Positions 1 to 6,730 of a DNA stretch of 10,149 bases are shown here, piece by piece. Every line of letters begins with the position of its first letter. Position 1 is the stretch's first letter. Source of the stretch: CAYLNK01 sp964384675. Lineage in GTDB: Bacteria > Acidobacteriota > Thermoanaerobaculia > UBA5066. The position numbers and the translations under genes were made by a program. The notes under the pieces were generated by a model, which was not told the origin of the DNA, did no database searches, and saw only the letters and a list, made by a program, of their open reading frames with translations. The stretch is taken from assembly GCA_964384675.1 (NCBI GenBank), contig CAYLNK010000252.1, forward strand, positions 1 through 10,149, read 5' to 3'.

Positions 1-89
1 GGCGACGGCGCGGGCGTGGGCTCCTCCTGCCCCGCGGTCGCGGTCGCGGCGGCGACCGCCAGCGCCACGGACAGGAGGAGTCGGCTCAC
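1..89 (-). CDS. Secreted protein, N-terminal fragment (cut by window edge)
   Basis: This is a partial gene running off the left edge, so only 29 codons are visible. It starts at GTG (89-87), 13 bases after the TGA of the large phosphatase gene on the same strand, so the two are probably co-transcribed. The visible protein is almost entirely a signal peptide: a short basic start (MSR), a hydrophobic core (LLLSVALAVAAA), and an Ala-X-Ala type cleavage site at ATA before GQEE. After it comes a Pro/Thr-rich stretch (EEPTPAPS), as often seen in linkers of secreted proteins. There is no lipobox cysteine, so it is not a lipoprotein by this evidence. No clear Shine-Dalgarno sequence precedes the GTG. 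The function cannot be named from this fragment. The call rests on the signal-peptide pattern and the operon-like spacing. Confidence 0.6.
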   Translation of the reverse strand, partial: MSRLLLSVALAVAAATATAGQEEPTPAPS

Positions 90-102
90 GCGCGGCCCGG
101 CG

Positions 103-2253
103 TCAGAAGAGCGGGACGCCGTCGAGCTTCTCGGCGGGCTCGACGCCCAGCGCCTTCAGGATCGTCGCGGGGACGTCCGCCACCGCGGGCTTCGCCCCTT
201 CCGCGATCTTCCGGGTCGAGAAGAAGATGCCGGGGACGATGTCCGGGTCGACCGAGCAATGGTCGCCCGACCAGACCTGCGCGTTGTCCTCGTACAGCTC
301 GTCCGTCACGACCCCGAGGCTCGACTGCCAGCTGATCCGGTACCCCTCGGAGTTCGTGACGAAGAGGTCGGGGATCAGGTCGGCGTCGAACGAGCCGTAC
401 GCCTCCTCGCGCGTGAAGACGCGCGACACCGGCCTCTTCCCGGTGACGGGGTCGACCAGCGCCAGCACCTTCTCGGTGATCTCCTTGCGCACCGCCTCGT
501 ACTCCGCTCCCGGCGCGACGATCCCCTTCCCCTCGCGCCCCTTCACGTTGATGTAGATCTCCCCGAGTCCCATCGCGTACGCCCGGGTCTTCGACCAGTC
601 GACGTTCGGCCAGAACTCGCCCTGCCCGAACAGCATCTCGAGATCCGCCTGCTTGGACGAGCCGGTCATCACCATGAACCCCGCGTCGACCAGGAACTTG
701 TTGTAGTTGATCGAGCGGCGCCAGCTCGCGAAGCCGTGGTCCGAGACGACGAGGAGGAGGTCCTCCTTGCCGAGGCGCGCCATCGCGTCGCCGACGAGCG
801 AGTCCATCTGCTGGTACGTCGTCAGCATCGCCGGCGCGAGCTTCTCCGCCTTGGTCGCGTCGTAGGCCGGGTGCTCCGGGTCGAGGAAGCGCCAGAAGCA
901 ATGTCCGACGCGATCCGGGAACTCGTAGATCTGGACGAAGAGGTCGACGTCCTTCTCCGCGAGGAAGCCGTTCATCATCTTCCGGAACGTGTCGACGGTG
1001 GACGCCACGTCCTCCAGGAACGTCGCCTCGTCGATCGTCTCCTCGCTCATCGACCAGGTGTCGATCTGCCAGCCCATCGTCTTGTAGAGGCCGTACTTCT
1101 TCGACAGCTCGCGGGCCAGGCCGTTCGGGGCCGTGATCTTGACCGCGGGCGGCAGCTCCGCCGGATTGAAGTGGACCGGCGAGAGGTAGAGCTGGATCTC
1201 CGGCTGGAGGGACGCCAGGTGGAAGCGCCCGATGCCGGAGAGCACGACGAGGTCGTTGAACGGGAACTTGAGCTCGACCCACGGCGACCACTGGCCGACC
1301 TTCAGGGTGAAGGCCGGGGTCCCCTTCGGCTCGATCCGGAGCGACTCGCCGTCGACGGTGAGGGTCATCGGGATCTTGATCACCGGGGGCTCCGGGAACA
1401 GCTTGTTGTACGGCCCGAACACCTCGGTCTTGATCGTGCCGACGTTCGACTCGAGCCTCAGGAGCTCGACCGAGAACTCGTTCTTGTTCTTCGGCAGGAA
1501 GAACGGGTCCGACGTGTAGAAGGTCGGCGTGCCGATCCGCCCGCGCACGTCCGGGACGCCGAGCCCGGAGACGAGCCGGCCCTGGGGGTAGTCGACCGCC
1601 GGGAACGTCACCGGGACGTGCATCACGACCGACTTGATCCCCTTGGCGCCGGCCAGCTCCCAGAACGGCGTCCCGCGGCGGTTGTTCTTCACGGTCGGGA
1701 CGGACGTCGGGAGCATCTTCCCGTAGTGGAGGCCCACGGCCCCGCCGGCGATCGCGAAGACGACCGCCGCGGCCAGACCCGGCTTCGGCTTCCGGAGGAG
1801 GAGCCCGCCGAATGCGAACGCCAGGAGCGCCCCCGCCAAACCGACGGCTCCCGCGGCCGCGACGGGATTGCGGGTCCCGAGAAGGAACGGCTTCTTCCCC
1901 TCCTCGGCGATCGCGAACTCCGGCCGGTACGTCTTCGGGTTCCGCTTCAGGAAGTCGAAGATCTGCGTCCTGCCCGGAGAGAGGCCGGTCGAGAACGTGG
2001 ACCACGAGACCGGCGTCTGCGCGGGGATGGTCGAGCGGAGCGGGGCGAAGCTGCCCGAAGCGGCCAGCTTCGAGAGGTTCGGGAGCTTCCCCTCGGCCAT
2101 CCACTTCGCGACGAGCTTGTGGTCCGCCCCGTCGAACCCGAGGACGACGACCTTCGGCCGCGGGCCCGCTCCGAGGAGCGTGGGGGCCGCGAGCGCGGCC
2201 GCGAGGAGGAGCAGGGCGGGACGGCGGCTAGACTTCGAGGTGTTGAAACGCAC
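103..2253 (-). CDS. Alkaline-phosphatase-superfamily phosphodiesterase with internal membrane hairpin
   Basis: A 716-residue exported enzyme of the type I phosphodiesterase/nucleotide pyrophosphatase group. The full set of expected two-metal active-site residues is visible: D41 (GFDGAD), nucleophile T80 (PAQTPVSWSTFSTG), D447 and H451 (PDRVGH), D505 and H506 (SDHGF), and H665 (SGDH). The reaction should be hydrolysis of a phosphate mono- or diester; the substrate is unknown. An N-terminal signal sequence or anchor (basic residues to 11, hydrophobic 13-28) points to the periplasm. Unusually, residues 130-178 form two hydrophobic segments joined by RKPKPG, placed between T80 and D447, and a long extra region (about 180-440) follows. 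The protein is thus longer than a minimal enzyme of this family. The GTG start at 2253 is chosen because it is the only start that keeps the signal sequence. It overlaps the divergent lipoprotein gene by 14 bp. TGA stop at 105-103. Confidence 0.88.
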   Translation of the reverse strand: MRFNTSKSSRRPALLLLAAALAAPTLLGAGPRPKVVVLGFDGADHKLVAKWMAEGKLPNLSKLAASGSFAPLRSTIPAQTPVSWSTFSTGLSPGRTQIFDFLKRNPKTYRPEFAIAEEGKKPFLLGTRNPVAAAGAVGLAGALLAFAFGGLLLRKPKPGLAAAVVFAIAGGAVGLHYGKMLPTSVPTVKNNRRGTPFWELAGAKGIKSVVMHVPVTFPAVDYPQGRLVSGLGVPDVRGRIGTPTFYTSDPFFLPKNKNEFSVELLRLESNVGTIKTEVFGPYNKLFPEPPVIKIPMTLTVDGESLRIEPKGTPAFTLKVGQWSPWVELKFPFNDLVVLSGIGRFHLASLQPEIQLYLSPVHFNPAELPPAVKITAPNGLARELSKKYGLYKTMGWQIDTWSMSEETIDEATFLEDVASTVDTFRKMMNGFLAEKDVDLFVQIYEFPDRVGHCFWRFLDPEHPAYDATKAEKLAPAMLTTYQQMDSLVGDAMARLGKEDLLLVVSDHGFASWRRSINYNKFLVDAGFMVMTGSSKQADLEMLFGQGEFWPNVDWSKTRAYAMGLGEIYINVKGREGKGIVAPGAEYEAVRKEITEKVLALVDPVTGKRPVSRVFTREEAYGSFDADLIPDLFVTNSEGYRISWQSSLGVVTDELYEDNAQVWSGDHCSVDPDIVPGIFFSTRKIAEGAKPAVADVPATILKALGVEPAEKLDGVPLF
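2229..2234 (+). promoter_or_regulatory. -10-like TAGACT for the solute-binding lipoprotein (leaderless layout)
   Basis: TAGACT fits TANNNT and ends 5 bases before the GTG start at 2240, so transcription would begin at or beside the first base of the start codon. No Shine-Dalgarno sequence is present. The element lies inside the coding region of the divergent phosphatase. GAGGAG sits 17 bases upstream (2206-2211), but it does not match the TTGACA -35 consensus and may simply be antisense to leucine codons. Confidence 0.45.
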
Positions 2254-3784
2254 GCGGCATTCTACCGACGCGCTCCGCGCGCTCCTCGTGGCCGCGCTCG
2301 GGCTCGGGGGATGCCACCGGCAAAGCGATCGCCCCCCCACCGACACGCTGGTCGTCGCCATCGAGTCGAGCCCCCTGGACCTCGACCCGCGCGTCGGCTC
2401 GGACCAGAACTCCTGGCGCGTCCACCACGCCGTCTTCAGCGCGCTCGTGAGGAAGGGAAGCCCCGGGGAGTACGTCCCCGACCTCGCCGAGTCGTTCGGG
2501 ACGGAGGACGCGGTCACGTGGCGGTTCAGGCTCCGCGACGGGCTCCGCTTCCACGACGGACGTCCTCTCACGTCGGCCGACGTCGCCTTCACGTTCCGGA
2601 GCCTCCTCGCGGACGGATTCACCTCCAGCAAGAAGGAGCCTCTCCGGATCATCCGGGAGATCCGGACACCCTCACCGCGCGACGTGGAGTTCGTCCTCTC
2701 GGCGCCGTACGCGTCGTTCCCGCTCCAGCTGCTCCTCGGGATCGTGCCCGAGGGTACGACCACCGCGGCGCTGAACGCCCGGCCGGTCGGCAGCGGTCCG
2801 TACCGTCTGGTGGAGAACCGCCCGGACGACCGCCTCGTCTTCGAGCGGTTCGACGGCTGGCACGGCTCGGCCGGCGCGGGGAACCTCAGGCGGCTCGTCT
2901 ACCGGGTCCTGCCTGACTCGACGACGCGGGCGCTCGAGCTCCTCCGCGGGAGCCTTCACCTGGCCATCAACAGCCTGCCGCCCGACGTCCTCCCGCGCCT
3001 CGAGAAGGCGCCGGGGCTCGCCGTCACGGCGACACCCGGCTCGACCTACATGTACCTGGCGTTCAACCTGCGCGACCCCGTGCTCGGCAAGCGCGAGGTA
3101 AGGCAGGCGCTCGCCCTCGCGCTCGACCGCGAGGCGCTCGCCTCCGGGCTCTGGCGGGGCACCGTCGACCCGACCGAGACCCTCCTGCCGCCGGGCCACT
3201 GGGCGCGGGCCGATCTGCCGGCCCTGCGGCACGACCCCGCCGAGGCCCGGCGCCTGCTCGACGCCGCCGGCTACCCGGACCCAGGCGGCGGCCGCCCGCG
3301 CCTGACCCTGGCGTACAAGACCTCCACCGACGAGACCTCGGTCCTCCAGGCCACCGCCATCGCCGCCCAGTGGAAGTCCGTCGGGGTCGAGGCCCGGATC
3401 CGCTCCAACGACTTCGCGACGTTCTACCAGGACGTCGTCAAGGGCTCGTTCCAGCTCTTCTCCCTGAGGTGGCAGGGGATCGACGACCCCGACCACTACC
3501 ACGAGGTCTTCCTCTCCACGTCGATCCCTCCGGGGGGCTGGAACCGCGGCTTCTTCGCAGACCCGGAGGTGGACCGCTGGATCGGCGAGGCCCGCACCGT
3601 GGTCGACCGCTCCCTGCGGCGCCCGCTCTACGTGAAGATCCAGGAGCGGCTCGCCCGCGAGCTGCCGTACGTCTCTCTCTTCACCGCCCGGACCATCGCG
3701 GTCCACGATGCCCGGCTCACCGGTCTCGACCACCTTCCGCCCAGCGGAGACTTCACGTTCCTCCCGTTCCTGGGACGGAGGTAA
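2240..3784 (+). CDS. Family 5 extracellular solute-binding lipoprotein (peptide/oligopeptide type)
   Basis: A 514-residue substrate-binding lipoprotein of the SBP_bac_5 family (the DppA/OppA/NikA group), which captures peptides, nickel complexes or other small solutes for an ABC importer. The start is GTG 2240 (TTG 2243 is the alternative). It gives a type II signal peptide: KRTRH, hydrophobic LLVAALGL, lipobox LGGC with the lipidated Cys at 25. Family signatures follow in order: FHDGRPLTSADVAFTF (104-119), RPVGSGPYRL (181-190), VRQALALALDREAL (287-300) and the C-terminal lobe to 514. The length is usual for the family. No ABC permease or ATPase gene is in the window, so its transporter must be encoded elsewhere or beyond view, or it works with unlinked permeases. 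The start overlaps that of the divergent phosphatase. The ligand cannot be told from sequence alone. Confidence 0.93.
   Translation: MLKRTRHSTDALRALLVAALGLGGCHRQSDRPPTDTLVVAIESSPLDLDPRVGSDQNSWRVHHAVFSALVRKGSPGEYVPDLAESFGTEDAVTWRFRLRDGLRFHDGRPLTSADVAFTFRSLLADGFTSSKKEPLRIIREIRTPSPRDVEFVLSAPYASFPLQLLLGIVPEGTTTAALNARPVGSGPYRLVENRPDDRLVFERFDGWHGSAGAGNLRRLVYRVLPDSTTRALELLRGSLHLAINSLPPDVLPRLEKAPGLAVTATPGSTYMYLAFNLRDPVLGKREVRQALALALDREALASGLWRGTVDPTETLLPPGHWARADLPALRHDPAEARRLLDAAGYPDPGGGRPRLTLAYKTSTDETSVLQATAIAAQWKSVGVEARIRSNDFATFYQDVVKGSFQLFSLRWQGIDDPDHYHEVFLSTSIPPGGWNRGFFADPEVDRWIGEARTVVDRSLRRPLYVKIQERLARELPYVSLFTARTIAVHDARLTGLDHLPPSGDFTFLPFLGRR
2259..2264 (-). promoter_or_regulatory. -10-like TAGAAT for the phosphatase (leaderless layout)
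   Basis: On the minus strand TAGAAT differs from TATAAT at one base and ends 5 bases before the GTG start at 2253. No Shine-Dalgarno sequence is present. It lies inside the lipoprotein coding sequence (codons 7-9), and it faces the lipoprotein promoter, mirrored about position 2246.5. Confidence 0.5.
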
Positions 3785-3787
3785 ACT
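3782..3787 (+). promoter_or_regulatory. Possible internal -10 (TAAACT) ahead of the TPR gene
   Basis: TAAACT matches TATAAT at four of six bases and includes the TAA stop of the lipoprotein gene. A transcript from here would begin about 35 bases before the TTG start and would include its strong Shine-Dalgarno sequence. No recognisable -35 is seen, so read-through from the lipoprotein promoter is equally possible. Confidence 0.2.
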
Positions 3788-3819
3788 CCCGCCGCTCAGC
3801 GCTTCCGCGCTTCCGGATC

Positions 3820-3824
3820 GGAGG
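3820..3824 (+). promoter_or_regulatory. Ribosome binding site deciding the TTG start of the TPR gene
   Basis: GGAGG (extended GGAGGAG, 3820-3826) is followed by a 5-base spacer and TTG at 3830. It is the only strong Shine-Dalgarno sequence I can find ahead of a gene in the window and fixes the otherwise weak TTG start. Confidence 0.8.
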
Positions 3825-3829
3825 AGTCC

Positions 3830-5164
3830 TTGGCCATCGCCGTTGCCATCGCCGTCGTCGCGGCCCTCGCCGCGGCGGGCGCGATCTCCGCGCTCCAGTC
3901 GACGAAGAAGAAGCTCGCGTCCGAGACGACCCGGCTGTCGGGCGAGATCGCGGCGCTCGGCGCGGCGAGGTCGGAGAAAGAGGCCGAGGCCGAGGACCTG
4001 CGGCTGCGGGTCGCGGAGCTGGAGCGGAAGTCGGCGACCGACGTCGCCGAGAGGGACGTGAAGATCGCCGAGAGGGACGCGAGGATCGCCGAGCTCGAGG
4101 CCAAGGTCACCGAGCTGACCCGGGAGACGCAACGGGCCAAGACGGACCAGATGTCGCAGCGCCAGTTCTTCGGGAAGAAGGCGCGAGACACCTTCGAGGT
4201 GCTCAAGGGCCGCCTGGCCCAGGACGGCTTCCCCGACCGGATCGAGCCCCTGGCGATCGGCGGCAAGGCGACGCTCTCCGACGAGGCCAAGCGCCTGGTG
4301 AAAGACGTCGAGTCGTGGATGGAGCAGGGCGGAGTGGACGACCCGAACATCCTTCACACCCTGGCGGTCATGGACTTCGCCCGGGGGGACGCCAAGCGCG
4401 CCGAGCTGCGCCTGCGCGCGGCCTCCCGCGTCTCCGCCGACCCGCTCCTCTGGGAGAACCTCGGGGACCTGATGCGCCACACCGGCCGTTCGAAGCGCGC
4501 CGTGGAGGGGTACCGAAACGCCGCGAAGGCAGCCAAGGACGACTCGCCCGTCCATCGCAAGCTCGGCCTCGCGCTCTTCGCCGCCGCGGAGTACGCCGCC
4601 GCGGTGAAGCCGCTCACCCTGTCGCTGCTGTCGAACCCGAAGGACCTCGACCTCCACCTCAAGACGGCTCGCGCCCTGATCGAATCGGGAGACTTCCAGA
4701 AGGCCGTCGAGCTGTCGCACACCGCCGCCAAGAAGTTCCCCCGCGCGCCGGAGCTCCCGGCCTGCGCCCTCGTCGCCTACGCCAAGATGAAGAAGTTCCG
4801 GGACGTCCAGATCGCCTTCGAGAAGGCCGTCGGGATCGACCCGAAGAACCCCGAGGCGCACATCGCGCGCGGCTTCGCCTACCTGGAGGAGGGGAAGCCC
4901 GCGGACGCGGCCGCGTCGTTCAAGACCGCCCTGGAGGCCGACGCGAACCGCCCCGAGCCGTACTACGGACTCGGCGTCGCCGCGAACCGGACCCAGAGCT
5001 ACGAGGAAGCGCTCCGGAACCTGAAGCGCGCCGTGGAGCTGAAGCCGGACTACGCGGAGGCCTGGTACGCGATGAAGACGACGTACGAGGCGCTGAAGAA
5101 GTTCGAGGCGGCGGTCGAGGCGCTCAACAAGGCCGTCACGCTGAACCCGCACCTGACGGCGTGA
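3830..5164 (+). CDS. Membrane-anchored coiled-coil TPR-repeat protein
   Basis: A 444-residue protein in three parts. Residues 1-22 are a hydrophobic Ala/Val/Ile-rich segment with no charged residue, followed by KKK at 26-28. Residues about 25-105 are a strongly charged coiled coil with clear heptads (AERDVKI, AERDARI, AELEAKV, TELTRET at about 73-100). Residues about 171-441 are eight TPR units of roughly 34 residues each, the last three closest to consensus (for example PEPYYGLGVAANR and AVELKPDYAEAW). TPRs are protein-binding scaffolds, so it is probably an adaptor with no catalytic role. The positive-inside rule suggests the C-terminal part faces the cytoplasm, though a secreted form is possible. 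The TTG start at 3830 is supported by a strong Shine-Dalgarno sequence (GGAGG, 5 bases upstream). It follows the lipoprotein gene by 45 bp and is probably co-transcribed with it. Confidence 0.87.
   Translation: MAIAVAIAVVAALAAAGAISALQSTKKKLASETTRLSGEIAALGAARSEKEAEAEDLRLRVAELERKSATDVAERDVKIAERDARIAELEAKVTELTRETQRAKTDQMSQRQFFGKKARDTFEVLKGRLAQDGFPDRIEPLAIGGKATLSDEAKRLVKDVESWMEQGGVDDPNILHTLAVMDFARGDAKRAELRLRAASRVSADPLLWENLGDLMRHTGRSKRAVEGYRNAAKAAKDDSPVHRKLGLALFAAAEYAAAVKPLTLSLLSNPKDLDLHLKTARALIESGDFQKAVELSHTAAKKFPRAPELPACALVAYAKMKKFRDVQIAFEKAVGIDPKNPEAHIARGFAYLEEGKPADAAASFKTALEADANRPEPYYGLGVAANRTQSYEEALRNLKRAVELKPDYAEAWYAMKTTYEALKKFEAAVEALNKAVTLNPHLTA
4044..4085 (+). repeat. Two tandem 21-bp units encoding coiled-coil heptads
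   Basis: Units 4044-4064 and 4065-4085 agree at 19 of 21 bases (both begin TCGCCGAGAGGGACG), and a decayed third copy starts at 4086. Each unit encodes one seven-residue heptad (AERDVKI, AERDARI, AELEAKV), so the repeat keeps the frame and the coiled-coil phase. Confidence 0.75.
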
Positions 5165-5332
5165 GTCTCGGGGAAACCCGTCACGCGGGTGAGTGAGTCG
5201 CGATGGGACACCATCGCGACTCCACAGACCTCTGCCTTCAGCTTCGGTTGCCCCCGCCGGCGCGTGGCCGCGCCTGCCCCTTCCCCTCGGCGGCTCCGCC
5301 GCCTGCGGTCCACTTCGACTGTCCATCCGTCT
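5165..5332. other. 168-bp convergent intergenic region with three hairpins
   Basis: This lies between the ends of the TPR gene and mtgA. I see no gene in it: reading frames that cross it are continuations of other-frame noise. It holds a perfect 12-bp stem (5195-5222), GGCGCG/CGCGCC with a 4-base loop (5259-5274), and GGCGGC/GCCGCC with a 3-base loop (5289-5303), plus a weak 5-bp stem ACCCG/CGGGT at 5176-5190. It is the longest non-coding stretch of the window, and transcription from both sides probably ends here. Confidence 0.6.
5195..5222. terminator. Perfect 12-bp hairpin, probable bidirectional terminator
   Basis: GAGTCGCGATGG (5195-5206), loop GACA (5207-5210), CCATCGCGACTC (5211-5222): every base of the stem pairs. 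It starts 31 bases after the TPR stop and faces the mtgA end from the other side. Neither side has a T-run, so it is not a textbook intrinsic terminator. It could instead stop or protect transcripts as a 3' stem. Confidence 0.55.
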
Positions 5333-6073
5333 TCAGTCGTCGTCCTCCGGCAGCGCGCCCGGCGGGAGCGGACCCGCCTGCCGCGCGAAGCGGGCGATCC
5401 GCGCCGCGCGTCGCTGGTGGCGGGCGGGATCGGCCAGGTACCGGCGCGGCGACGGGATCATGGCGGCCAGCCACGCGGCCTGTCCGGCGTTCAGCCGGGA
5501 CGCGGGGATTCCGAAATAGGTCCTCGCCGCCGCCTCGCAGCCGTAGACGCGCTCGCCCCACTCGATCGCCGACAGGTAGTGCTCGAGGATCCGCTGCTTC
5601 GTGAGCAGGGCCTCGAGCGCGTAGGCGATCGCGGCCTCGCGCGCCTTGCGGACGAGGCTCCTCTCGGGCGAGAGGTAGAGGTTCTTGGCGAGCTGCTGGG
5701 TCAGGGTGGAGGCTCCGTGCAGGCGAGGCCTCTTCTTCCCCGCCTCCCTCCGGTTATGTTCGCGCGCCGCGGCGACCGCCTCCCAGTCGATCCCGTGGTG
5801 CTCGAGGAAGCGGGCGTCCTCGGCCGCGATCACGGCCTTCACGAGCTCGGGCGAGACCTCGGCGAGCGGCACGGGACGCCGATCGATCGCGTCCTTCTTC
5901 CCCTCCGCGCGGAGCCGATCCCGGCGTGCCTCGAGGAACGCGGTGGAGCGGGGCGGGCCGAAGCGCAGCGCCACGATCCGGGGCAGCGGGACGAACCAGA
6001 CGCCGAGCGCCGCAAGCAGGAGCCCGGCGATGGCGAGGGCGAGCCGCAGACGCCGGGGCGTCGGGAAGCGCAC
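5333..6073 (-). CDS. mtgA: Monofunctional biosynthetic peptidoglycan transglycosylase
   Basis: A 246-residue GT51 glycosyltransferase that polymerises lipid II into glycan strands at the outer face of the inner membrane, without a penicillin-binding transpeptidase domain. A basic start (RRLR) and a single hydrophobic helix (11-28) anchor it. The GT51 motifs appear in order: AAEDARFLEHHGID (83-96, catalytic E85), GASTLTQQLAKNLYLS (120-135), RKAREAAIAYALE (142-154), and KQRILEHYLSAIEWGERVYG (159-178, E171 matching the Glu of the monofunctional NxxEFG pattern). The protein ends shortly after the IPSPRRY motif, the normal size for MtgA. The usual Asn before this Glu is Ser168. The GTG start (6073-6071) shares one base with the TAG stop of the upstream phosphatase (TAGTG), so translation is probably coupled; GAGG lies only 2 bases before it. 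TGA stop at 5335-5333. Confidence 0.93.
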   Translation of the reverse strand: MRFPTPRRLRLALAIAGLLLAALGVWFVPLPRIVALRFGPPRSTAFLEARRDRLRAEGKKDAIDRRPVPLAEVSPELVKAVIAAEDARFLEHHGIDWEAVAAAREHNRREAGKKRPRLHGASTLTQQLAKNLYLSPERSLVRKAREAAIAYALEALLTKQRILEHYLSAIEWGERVYGCEAAARTYFGIPASRLNAGQAAWLAAMIPSPRRYLADPARHQRRAARIARFARQAGPLPPGALPEDDD

Positions 6074-6723
6074 TACCTCACGGAGTCGCTGCCGCCCCTG
6101 AGGACCTGGAGCTCGGGGTCGAGGTGCCCGACGTCGTCCAGCAGGTGCGGGCGCGCCGCCCCGTCCCCGTTCCATTCGAACGCCGAGAGCGATCCGTTCC
6201 GCTGCCGCACGTCGTCCATCTCGGAGAGGTGACGGCCGAGGAGCACGGTGATCAGCACCCGGTTGAAGCGCCCGTGCGCGACGACGGCCGTCCCCTCCGA
6301 GCCGGCGTCCCGGAGCCGGGAGAGCGCGCGCGTCGCACGCGCCAGCGCCCGCGCCGGGGACTCGCCCCCCGGCGGCGAGACGTCGATCTCCCCGGAGCGC
6401 CAGCGCGCGCGCAGCTCGGCGATGTGCCGCTCCATCTCGTCGTCGAGGGGCCGGCCCGTCCAGCTCCCCCAGTCGAACTCCACGAGGTCGCGGTCGGTCG
6501 AGACCCCCAGGCCGTGCGGCGCGGCGACGACCTCCGCCGTCTCCCTCGCCCGGATCATCGGGCTGGCGACGACGCGGTCGATCGCCGCCTCCGCGAGGCG
6601 CACCGCGAGCGCCTCCGCCTGCCGGCGCCCCACCGCCGAGAGGGGCGTGTCGAGCCGGCAGCCCTGCAGGGTGGCGGCCACGTTCCCCTCGCTCTCCCCG
6701 TGTCGCGCGAGCCACAGCCTCAT
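6073..6723 (-). CDS. Histidine phosphatase family protein (phosphoglycerate-mutase-like)
   Basis: A 216-residue histidine phosphatase (branch 1). The catalytic set is visible: LARHGES with R7 and H8 (the phosphorylated histidine), R58 in SPMIRARET, E82 in LVEFDWGSWTG, and H150 in VVAHGRFNR. There is no signal peptide, so it is cytoplasmic. Size and spacing resemble the CobC/GpmB/PhoE-like small phosphatases more than the cofactor-dependent glycolytic mutase, which is longer, so phosphatase activity is more likely than mutase activity. The substrate is unknown, and nothing nearby points to cobalamin synthesis. The ATG start at 6723 places MRLWLARHGE at the expected distance; the frame stays open upstream to 6786 but without family sequence. 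A TACACT hexamer lies 7 bases before the ATG with no Shine-Dalgarno sequence. The stop overlaps the mtgA start by one base. Confidence 0.9.
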   Translation of the reverse strand: MRLWLARHGESEGNVAATLQGCRLDTPLSAVGRRQAEALAVRLAEAAIDRVVASPMIRARETAEVVAAPHGLGVSTDRDLVEFDWGSWTGRPLDDEMERHIAELRARWRSGEIDVSPPGGESPARALARATRALSRLRDAGSEGTAVVAHGRFNRVLITVLLGRHLSEMDDVRQRNGSLSAFEWNGDGAARPHLLDDVGHLDPELQVLRGGSDSVR

Positions 6724-6730
6724 GCGCCGG

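Noticed and set aside
1868..2239. Upstream extension of the lipoprotein reading frame to 1868
   Set aside because: It would place the type II signal peptide and lipobox deep inside the protein, and the added sequence is antisense to the phosphatase.
2254..2763. Upstream extension of the phosphatase reading frame to an ATG at 2763
   Set aside because: The extra 170 residues are the antisense of the lipoprotein gene, and the extension would bury the signal sequence internally. GTG 2253 is the sensible start.
16..2916. A 966-codon open frame on the plus strand, antisense to the phosphatase
   Set aside because: Its translation is dominated by Arg, Pro, Ala and Gly with no recognisable domain, as expected opposite a GC-rich gene. 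The minus-strand frame carries all the catalytic motifs.
3785..3829. A possible small RNA or operator in the lipoprotein-TPR gap
   Set aside because: Apart from the Shine-Dalgarno sequence and the weak TAAACT I see only a short GCGCTTCC repetition, too little to support a call.
2672..5326. An 884-codon open frame on the minus strand across the lipoprotein and TPR genes
   Set aside because: It has low-complexity Arg/Gly/Glu-rich content and no motifs, and it crosses two well-supported plus-strand genes and the intergenic hairpins.
5189..6232. A plus-strand open frame antisense to mtgA
   Set aside because: It crosses the intergenic hairpins, has no motif, and lies opposite a gene with clear GT51 motifs.
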